From NCBI GenBank assembly GCA_021784255.1, contig JAJXSZ010000174.1:1-6700 (forward strand): a stretch of 6,700 bases of DNA, given 5' to 3'. The stretch comes from Pseudomonadota bacterium (GTDB lineage: Bacteria; Pseudomonadota; Alphaproteobacteria; Acetobacterales; Acetobacteraceae). The position numbers and the translations under genes are program-made. The notes below the pieces were generated by a model, which did no database searches, was not told the origin of the DNA, and worked only from the letters and a program-made list of their open reading frames with translations. This document shows, in pieces, positions 1 to 4,557 of this stretch. How positions within the stretch are numbered: the stretch's first letter is position 1; each line of letters begins with the position of its first letter.

Positions 1-81
1 GCGAATGAGACAGCAGGCGCCACAGGCGCGAATGAGACAGCAGGCGTCGCAGGCGCGAACGGGACAGCAGGGGCTGCCGGC
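1..81 (+). repeat. 27-bp tandem repeat, three copies, in frame in the reductase N-terminus
   Basis: Three consecutive 27-bp units lie at 1-27, 28-54 and 55-81. The first two are nearly identical and the third has diverged. They encode ANETAGATG, ANETAGVAG and ANGTAGAAG, so the unit is a multiple of three and keeps the reading frame. The array may continue to the left of the window. It sits before the conserved fold, so it probably forms a flexible low-complexity tail. Confidence 0.9.
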
Positions 82-1086
82 GCGATCGAAACCGACGTCG
101 CCATCGTCGGCGCCGGGCCCGCCGGGCTGTTCGCGGTGTTCGAGCTCGGCATGCTGCGCATCCGCTCGGTGCTGATCGATGCGCTGGGCGAGGTCGGCGG
201 GCAGTGCACCGCGCTCTACCCGGAGAAGCCGATCTACGACATCCCGGCCCATGCCGCGATCGCCGCGGGCGACCTGGTCGCGGCGCTGGAAGACCAGATC
301 GCGCCCTTCGGTGCGCCGCGCCTGCTCGGCCAGCGCGTCACCTCCCTCGCCGGCGCACGCGGCGGCTTCACGCTCGGGACGGATGCGGGCCACGCGGTGC
401 GCGCCAAGGCCGTCGTCGTCGCGGCCGGGGTCGGCGCGTTCGGCCCCAACCGGCCGCCGCTCGCCGGCATCGAGGCCTACGAGGCGACCGGCGCGGTGCG
501 CTACCATGTGCGCCGGCGCGAGGAGCTGCGCGGCCGGCGCGTGGTGATCGCGGGCGGTGGCGATTCGGCGGTGGACTGGGCGCTGGCGCTCGGCGGCGTC
601 GCCGCCGCGGTGACGGTCGTGCACCGCCGGGCGAAGTTCCGCGCCGCCCCGCAGAGCGCGGCGCAGATGGCGGCGGCGGCCGAGGCCGGCCGGCTGCGCA
701 TCGCCACACCCTACCAGCTGCACGCGCTGGAGGGCCGCGACGGCGCGCTGGAAGCGGTGGTGCTGGCCGATCTCGACGGCCGGACCGAGGCCGTGCCCGC
801 CGATGTCCTGCTCGCCTTCTTCGGCCTGTCCACCGATCTCGGCCCGATCGCCGCCTGGGGCCTGGCGCTGGAGCACGGGCACGTCGCCATCGCGCCCGCG
901 ACCTGCGAGACGTCGCTGCCCGGCGTGTTCGCGATCGGCGACGTCGCGACCTATCCCGGCAAGCTCAAGCTGATCCTGCAGGGCTTCGCCGAGGCGGCGG
1001 TGGCGGCGCACGCCATCCACCCGATCGTCTATCCCGACGCGGCGCTGCACTTCGAGTATTCGACCAGCAAGGGCGTTCCCGGCTGA
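1..1086 (+). CDS. Ferredoxin/flavodoxin-NADP(+) reductase, type 2 (thioredoxin-reductase-like), 5'-partial
   Basis: This FAD enzyme (EC 1.18.1.2) moves electrons between NADPH and ferredoxin or flavodoxin in the cytoplasm. The frame is open from base 1 with no start codon before a GTG at 136, which lies inside the FAD-binding fold, so the true start is upstream of the window. Counting the first visible codon as 1 (361 residues seen), the FAD dinucleotide motif is G37-A-G39-P-A-G42. The family segment GGQCTALYPEKPIYDIPA begins at 66. The NADPH-binding loop is G185-G-G-D-S-A190, and HRRAKFR at 208-214 is the usual contact for the NADPH 2'-phosphate. The second FAD site is G313-D314 followed by KLKLILQGFAEAA. 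The redox CxxC of true thioredoxin reductases is absent, which favours FNR. The visible N-terminus has at least 28 residues before the conserved IETDVAIVG block and consists of a 9-residue repeat, unusual for the family. It converges with the lipoprotein gene 33 bp downstream. Confidence 0.93.
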   Translation, partial: ANETAGATGANETAGVAGANGTAGAAGAIETDVAIVGAGPAGLFAVFELGMLRIRSVLIDALGEVGGQCTALYPEKPIYDIPAHAAIAAGDLVAALEDQIAPFGAPRLLGQRVTSLAGARGGFTLGTDAGHAVRAKAVVVAAGVGAFGPNRPPLAGIEAYEATGAVRYHVRRREELRGRRVVIAGGGDSAVDWALALGGVAAAVTVVHRRAKFRAAPQSAAQMAAAAEAGRLRIATPYQLHALEGRDGALEAVVLADLDGRTEAVPADVLLAFFGLSTDLGPIAAWGLALEHGHVAIAPATCETSLPGVFAIGDVATYPGKLKLILQGFAEAAVAAHAIHPIVYPDAALHFEYSTSKGVPG

Positions 1087-1095
1087 GGTTGCGCC

Positions 1096-1118
1096 CCCGG
1101 CGCGCCGCCGGCGCCGGG
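1096..1118. terminator. GC-rich hairpin between two convergent genes (possible bidirectional terminator)
   Basis: A perfect 8-bp stem, CCCGGCGC (1096-1103) with GCGCCGGG (1111-1118), closes a 7-base loop. It fills the 33-bp gap between the reductase stop codon and the end of the lipoprotein gene on the other strand. Only two T residues follow on the plus strand and there is no T tract on the minus strand, so it is not a textbook intrinsic terminator. Its position between convergent stops is the main support. Confidence 0.5.
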
Positions 1119-1119
1119 T

Positions 1120-1656
1120 TCACCACCAGTGCGGGAGGAACAGGCGGCCGATGGTGCGCGTCGAGGTGATCACGGTCTCGGGCGGCGCCCCGGCGGGCGC
1201 GGGCATGGCGGGCGCGGGGACGGGGGCCGGCGCCACCACCGCGACGGCGGCACGGCGCAGCGCCAGGCCGGGCGCGAGCCGGACGGCGAAACGGTCGGCG
1301 CCGCGATAGCCCGGCGCCGGGCGGTATTCGATGTGCACCAGCCGCCCGTCCCGGCGCACCCGCACCTCGCCATGCGCCGGGGCGCGGTCGATCTCGGCGC
1401 GGCTCCAGTCGTAGGCGACGCCATACTGGTCCACCAGCCGGACCGCCCAGCCGCACCAGCCATCGCCGCCGGTGGTCATCCGCGCCTGGCGCGTGTCGCC
1501 GAAGGCATCGCGCGGCAGGTCCGCGCCGGCGATCGCCACCTGGCAGGGCGAGGCGCGCGGCCCGGCCGGGCCGGCGGCAAAGCCATTGAGCCGCGCCAGG
1601 CTGGCACAGCCGGCCAATGCCAGCCCCGCCGCCGCCACTGCGAACCGGTAGCGCAT
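1120..1656 (-). CDS. Putative outer-membrane lipoprotein with an Ig-like/cadherin-like domain signature
   Basis: I do not recognise a named gene. The product (178 residues from the ATG at 1656) opens with MRYRFAVAAAGLALAGC, a short positive n-region, a hydrophobic core and the lipobox LAGC, with lipidated Cys17. Alanine follows that cysteine rather than aspartate, which suggests outer-membrane sorting. Two further cysteines, C38 and C68 (in GDGWCGW), could form a disulfide in the periplasm. The segment GEVRVRRDGRLVHIEYRPAP, followed by GYRGADRFAVRL, matches the beta-strand pattern of bacterial Ig-like or cadherin-like repeats (HGxV...Y.P.pGY.G.D.F). An Ala/Pro-rich stretch (PAPVPAPAMPAPAGAPP) follows, and the protein ends in PHWW. 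A GTG at 1659 immediately precedes the ATG and could also serve as start; no clear Shine-Dalgarno sequence is visible. The gene is divergent from the SirB1-like gene and convergent with the reductase. Its ligand or role is unknown. Confidence 0.75.
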   Translation of the reverse strand: MRYRFAVAAAGLALAGCASLARLNGFAAGPAGPRASPCQVAIAGADLPRDAFGDTRQARMTTGGDGWCGWAVRLVDQYGVAYDWSRAEIDRAPAHGEVRVRRDGRLVHIEYRPAPGYRGADRFAVRLAPGLALRRAAVAVVAPAPVPAPAMPAPAGAPPETVITSTRTIGRLFLPHWW

Positions 1657-1660
1657 CACG

Positions 1661-1690
1661 GTCAGATCGGCGCCGCCGCCGCCTTGTCAA
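1661..1690 (-). promoter_or_regulatory. Candidate promoter for the lipoprotein gene (perfect -35, weak -10)
   Basis: On the minus strand a consensus -35 hexamer TTGACA lies at 1690-1685. About 16-17 bases further is a poor -10 candidate (GATCTG or ATCTGA, 1668-1662). Transcription from here would begin at or next to the GTG/ATG start codons at 1659-1654, implying a leaderless or nearly leaderless message. That fits the absence of a visible ribosome binding site. The weak -10 keeps this tentative. Confidence 0.3.
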
Positions 1691-1710
1691 GCCGGCCGCG
1701 CCCCACCCCC

Positions 1711-1776
1711 GCAAAGCCTTGCCGCAAAGCCTTGCGGCAACGCCCCCGCGGCAACCCCTTGCGGCAACCCCTTGCG
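1711..1776. repeat. Five tandem 13-bp palindromic units (GCAAnnCCTTGCG type)
   Basis: Units lie at 1711-1723, 1724-1736, 1737-1750 (14 bp, diverged), 1751-1763 and 1764-1776. The first two read GCAAAGCCTTGC(C/G) and the last two are identical copies of GCAACCCCTTGCG. Each has complementary ends (GCAA/TTGC), and each junction also reads as TTGC-N-GCAA, so several alternative small hairpins are possible. The last unit can form CCCCT (1768-1772) with AGGGG (1779-1783), and CGCCCCC (1741-1747) can pair with GGGGGCG (1780-1786). The array lies between two divergent start codons and ends 30 bp before the SirB1-like ATG, so it would sit in that gene's promoter or leader. Confidence 0.75.
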
Positions 1777-1806
1777 GCAGGGGGCGCCGGCTTGGCAGGG
1801 TGGGGC

Positions 1807-2634
1807 ATGCCCGAGCCACGCGCGGCCCTGGAGGCGATCGGCAGACTGCCCGACGGCGAGATCGACATCGCCGAGGCGGCGCTGCAATTCGCCCGCGTCG
1901 ATGCGCCGGCCGGCGACTGGCGCGCCGCCAGCCAGCTGCTCGGCCGCATCGCGCGCGACGCCGTGGCGCGCGCCGCGGACGTGCCGGACGACGCGACGGC
2001 GCAGGCCCTCGCCCTCGCCGCGGTGCTGGGCGAGAGCTACGGCTTCCACGGCGATGCCGAGGGCTACGACGATCCCGCCAGCGCCAACCTCATCCGCGTG
2101 CTGGAGCGCCGGCGTGGCCTGCCCGTCGCGCTCGGCATCGTCTGGCTGCATGCCGCGCGCGTTTGCGGCTGGTCCGCGCACGGGCTCGACTTCCCGGCGC
2201 ATTTCCTGCTCGGCCTCGGTGCCGGGCGCTCGCAGGTGGTGCTCGACGTGTTTGCCGGCGGCGTGCCGCTCGCCGCCCCGGAACTGCGCCGGATGCTCAA
2301 GCGCATCGAGGGCGAGGCGGCGGAGCTGCGCCCGGATTCGCTGGCGCCGATGAGCACGCGCGCGGTGCTGATGCGGCTGCAGAACAATCTGCGTCTGCGC
2401 CGGCTGCGCGCGGGCGACCTCGCGGGGGCCATCGCCTGCGCCGAGGACATGTTGCGCGCCGCCCCCGACCAGCCGCTGCTGTGGCGCGACACCGGGCTGA
2501 TGCACCAGAAGACCGGCGCGCTCGCCGCGGCGCTGCGCTGCCTCGGCCAGGCGCTGGAACGCACGCCGCAGGCAAGCCCCGCGGCCGGCCGCCTGCGCCG
2601 CGCGATCGAGGAACTGCGGATGCGGATCAACTAG
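1807..2634 (+). CDS. SirB1-family transglutaminase-like protein with C-terminal tetratricopeptide repeat
   Basis: A 275-residue cytoplasmic protein. The central domain has the SirB1/Transglut_core2 hallmarks: Y87-D-D-P90, then a conserved asparagine, LERRRGLPV at 99-107, a helix ending in ARVCGW, FPAHFLL at 129-135 and LDVFAGG just after. In this family the transglutaminase-like fold is usually taken to be non-catalytic or of unknown activity, and the usual Cys-His-Asp triad is not evident here. Residues from about 199 to 262 (RLRAGDLAGAIACAEDMLR, then an LLWRDTGLMHQKTGALAAAL segment) form a TPR-like helical pair, a usual protein-binding module; the length and order match alphaproteobacterial relatives. 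The frame is open far upstream, but ATG 1807 is chosen because AGGG at 1797-1800 lies six bases before it and similarity begins just after. Its cellular role is not established; naming it a regulator from the historical sirB1 name would be unsafe. Confidence 0.85.
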   Translation: MPEPRAALEAIGRLPDGEIDIAEAALQFARVDAPAGDWRAASQLLGRIARDAVARAADVPDDATAQALALAAVLGESYGFHGDAEGYDDPASANLIRVLERRRGLPVALGIVWLHAARVCGWSAHGLDFPAHFLLGLGAGRSQVVLDVFAGGVPLAAPELRRMLKRIEGEAAELRPDSLAPMSTRAVLMRLQNNLRLRRLRAGDLAGAIACAEDMLRAAPDQPLLWRDTGLMHQKTGALAAALRCLGQALERTPQASPAAGRLRRAIEELRMRIN

Positions 2635-2642
2635 AGCAACCG

Positions 2643-2689
2643 CCGCCCGGTCGGAGCCGGTCCGGCTCAGGCCGGGCGGAGAGCGCTCT
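2643..2689 (+). terminator. Strong two-tier hairpin after the SirB1-like gene
   Basis: Eight bases after the stop codon, CCGCCCGG (2643-2650) pairs perfectly with CCGGGCGG (2672-2679). Inside it, GAGCC (2654-2658) pairs with GGCTC (2664-2668), separated from the outer stem by a 3x3 internal loop. A 10-bp palindrome AGAGCGCTCT (2680-2689) follows directly. There is no T tract, so termination is inferred from position and stem strength. It could also shape the leader of gshB. Confidence 0.45.
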
Positions 2690-2745
2690 GGAGCGGCCGC
2701 CCCTTGCGGCGGTCGCCGACATCCGCCACATCCGCGCCACAGCGC

Positions 2746-2750
2746 GGAGG
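2746..2750 (+). promoter_or_regulatory. Ribosome binding site of gshB
   Basis: GGAGG is complementary to the 16S rRNA tail and sits six bases before the ATG at 2757. It fixes the gshB start even though the open frame extends more than 1 kb upstream. Confidence 0.85.
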
Positions 2751-2756
2751 TTGCCC

Positions 2757-3734
2757 ATGACGCAGAACCTGCGGATCGCGGTCCAGATGGACCGTCTCGA
2801 AACCGTCAGCATCGACGCCGACAGCACCTTCGCGATGATGCTCGCGGCGCAGGCGCGCGGCCATCGGCTGTGGCACTACGACGTCACCTCGCTCGAGCTG
2901 CACGAGGCGGCGAGCGGCGTCACCGTCGCCTGCACCGCGCGCCCGGTCACGGTGCGGCGCCAGCCCGGCAACCACCACCAGTTCGGCGCGCCGGTCCGCC
3001 TCGACCTGGCGCGCGACGCGGACGTGGTGCTGATGCGCCAGGACCCGCCCTTCGACATGGCCTACATCACGGCCACCCACATCCTCGAGCACATCCACCC
3101 GCGCACGCTGGTGGTCAACGATCCGCGCAGCGTGCGCAACGCGCCGGAGAAGCTGCTGGTCACGCATTTCCCCGACCTGATGCCGCCGACGCTGGTCACC
3201 TGGGACGTCGCGGCGATGCGCGCGTTCCGCGCCCGGCACGGCGACATCATCGTCAAGCCCCTGTTCGGCAATGGCGGCGCGGGCGTGTTCCGCATCCGGG
3301 CGGACGACGAGAATTTCAACTCGCTGCTGGAGATGCACTTCGCCCGCTCGCGCGAGCCGCTGATGCTGCAGCGCTACGAGGCGGCGGTGCGCCGCGGCGA
3401 CAAGCGCATCATCCTGATCGACGGCGAGGCGGTGGGCGCGCTCAACCGCGTGCCCGCCGCGGGCGAGGCGCGCAGCAACATGCATGTCGGCGGCCGGCCG
3501 GAAAAATCGACCCTGACGCCGCGCGAGCAGGAGATCTGCGCGCGCATCGGCCCGACGCTGCGCGAGCAGGGCATGATCTTCGTCGGCATCGACGTGATCG
3601 GCGACTGGCTGACGGAGATCAACGTCACCTCGCCGACCGGCATCCAGGAGATCGGGCGGTTCGACGGCACCGATCTCGCGACCGACATCATCATCGCCAT
3701 CGAGAGGAAGCGGGCCGCCCGCGGCGCCTCGTAA
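2757..3734 (+). CDS. gshB: Glutathione synthetase
   Basis: Joins gamma-glutamylcysteine and glycine with ATP to make glutathione (EC 6.3.2.3), the second step of glutathione synthesis, in the cytoplasm. The 325-residue length is close to the roughly 315 usual for the bacterial enzyme. The N-terminal domain starts with LRIAVQMDRLETVSIDADSTF and holds MRQDPPFDMAY (M93-Y103) and VVNDPRSVRNAPEKLL. The ATP-grasp domain carries KPLFGNGGAGVF from K167, including the glycine-rich loop. It continues with GDKRIILIDGEAVGALNRVP, SNMHVGG (240-246) and EINVTSPTG (287-295), which contains the Mg/ATP ligands E287 and N289 expected for this family. All core motifs are intact. The start is set by the GGAGG at 2746-2750. 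No gshA is in the window. The gene follows the SirB1-like gene by 122 bp with a hairpin between them, so it is probably transcribed on its own, and it converges with the FAH gene 15 bp beyond its stop. Confidence 0.96.
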   Translation: MTQNLRIAVQMDRLETVSIDADSTFAMMLAAQARGHRLWHYDVTSLELHEAASGVTVACTARPVTVRRQPGNHHQFGAPVRLDLARDADVVLMRQDPPFDMAYITATHILEHIHPRTLVVNDPRSVRNAPEKLLVTHFPDLMPPTLVTWDVAAMRAFRARHGDIIVKPLFGNGGAGVFRIRADDENFNSLLEMHFARSREPLMLQRYEAAVRRGDKRIILIDGEAVGALNRVPAAGEARSNMHVGGRPEKSTLTPREQEICARIGPTLREQGMIFVGIDVIGDWLTEINVTSPTGIQEIGRFDGTDLATDIIIAIERKRAARGAS

Positions 3735-3749
3735 GGCCGCCGGCCGCTT

Positions 3750-4439
3750 CTAGACGATGCGGGTGCGCACCGCACCCACGCCCTCGACCGTGCCTTCGAG
3801 CAGATCGCCGCGGACCACCGCGGCAACACCCTCGGGCGTGCCGGTGAAGATCAGATCGCCGGGTTCGAGGCGCACCAGCCTGGAGAGATAGGCGACCGTC
3901 TCCGCGACGCTCCAGATCAGCTTCGCGAGGTCCGAGCTCTGCCGGACCGTGCCGTTCACCCTGAGCTCGATGCGCCCGCGCATCGGATCGACCCGTGCCG
4001 CCGGAACCAGCGCGCCGATCGGCGCGGAGTGGTCGAAGCCCTTGCCCATGTCCCAGGGCTTGCCCTCTTTCTTCGCCTGGTTCTGCAGATCGCGCCGGGT
4101 CATGTCGAGCCCGGCGGCATAGCCCCAGACATGCGCGAGCGCATCGGCCTCGGCGATGTCCGCGCCGCCGCGCCCGATCGCCGCCACCAGCTCCATCTCG
4201 TGGTGCAGGTTCGAGGTCATCGTCGGATAGGGCATGTCCGCATCGCCGGTCACCACCGCGTCCGCCGGCTTGCAGAAGAAGAACGGGAGCTCGCGATCGG
4301 GATCGGCCCCCATCTCGCGCGCGTGCTCGGCGTAGTTGCGCCCGACGCAGAAGATGCGCCGCACCGGGAAGCGCCCGCCGCCCGCGACCGGGACCGACGC
4401 CACCGCCGGCGCCGGAATGACCAAGGATTCGCGATCCAT
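3750..4439 (-). CDS. Fumarylacetoacetate hydrolase (FAH) family protein, fumarylpyruvate hydrolase-like
   Basis: A 229-residue cytoplasmic metal-dependent enzyme of the small FAH clade (NagK fumarylpyruvate hydrolase, YcgM and FAHD1-type acylpyruvase/oxaloacetate decarboxylase). Seen motifs are IFCVGRNYAEHAREMG (29-44), PFFFCKPADAV (52-62), PYPTMTSNLHHEMELVAAIG (70-89), GYAAGLDMTRRDLQ (106-119), then GKPWDMGKGFDHSAPIG and GDLIFTGTPEGVAAV near the end. E81, E83 and D112 match the expected Mg/Mn ligands, and H39 the catalytic-lid histidine. The frame is open further upstream, but ATG 4439 is chosen because it follows GGGGAGG by six bases and the family begins there. Motifs match NagK-like proteins best as I remember them. 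The substrate is uncertain, since no gentisate dioxygenase or maleylpyruvate isomerase is in the window. It is divergent from the TPS gene and converges with gshB. Confidence 0.88.
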   Translation of the reverse strand: MDRESLVIPAPAVASVPVAGGGRFPVRRIFCVGRNYAEHAREMGADPDRELPFFFCKPADAVVTGDADMPYPTMTSNLHHEMELVAAIGRGGADIAEADALAHVWGYAAGLDMTRRDLQNQAKKEGKPWDMGKGFDHSAPIGALVPAARVDPMRGRIELRVNGTVRQSSDLAKLIWSVAETVAYLSRLVRLEPGDLIFTGTPEGVAAVVRGDLLEGTVEGVGAVRTRIV

Positions 4440-4445
4440 CTTCTG

Positions 4446-4452
4446 CCTCCCC
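4446..4452 (-). promoter_or_regulatory. Ribosome binding site of the FAH-family gene
   Basis: On the minus strand GGGGAGG lies six bases before the ATG at 4439. It favours this start over the longer open frame that reaches back to 4658 and overlaps the divergent gene. Confidence 0.85.
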
Positions 4453-4529
4453 AACCGCGGGCCACGGCTACGCCCGGCGAGGGGGCCGAGGCAAGGGCCG
4501 CCGCCGCGACGAAACGCTGGCGCAGCACC

Positions 4530-4557
4530 GGGCAAGGCACTATCGTTTGCCCATGGG
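4530..4557. promoter_or_regulatory. Inverted repeat abutting the TPS gene start codon
   Basis: GGGCAA (4530-4535) and TTGCCC (4547-4552) form a perfect 6-bp inverted repeat around an 11-base spacer, ending exactly at the ATG of 4553. A second palindrome, CCCATGGG (4550-4557), overlaps it. The only Shine-Dalgarno-like bases, AAGG at 4534-4537, start within the left arm. The structure could be a DNA operator or an RNA hairpin limiting translation, or chance. Confidence 0.35.

Noticed and set aside
136..1086. GTG at 136 as the start of the reductase
   Set aside because: It would remove the first FAD-binding motif (GAGPAG at 109-126), which is clearly encoded just upstream in the same frame.
1711..1776. 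CRISPR array
   Set aside because: The units are only 13 bp, directly adjacent with no unique spacers, and no cas genes are present.
1129..1806. Extended N-terminus for the SirB1-like protein in the same open frame
   Set aside because: That stretch is antisense to the lipoprotein gene and crosses the repeat array; its translation is low-complexity Arg/Gly-rich, and a good ribosome binding site precedes ATG 1807.
2667..3485. Long minus-strand open frame opposite gshB
   Set aside because: It is a high-GC shadow of gshB, with Arg/Ala/His-rich composition and no recognisable family.
3761..3777. GGGTGC/GCACCC hairpin as the gshB terminator
   Set aside because: It lies within the C-terminal codons of the convergent FAH gene and has no T tract; the coding constraint explains it as well.
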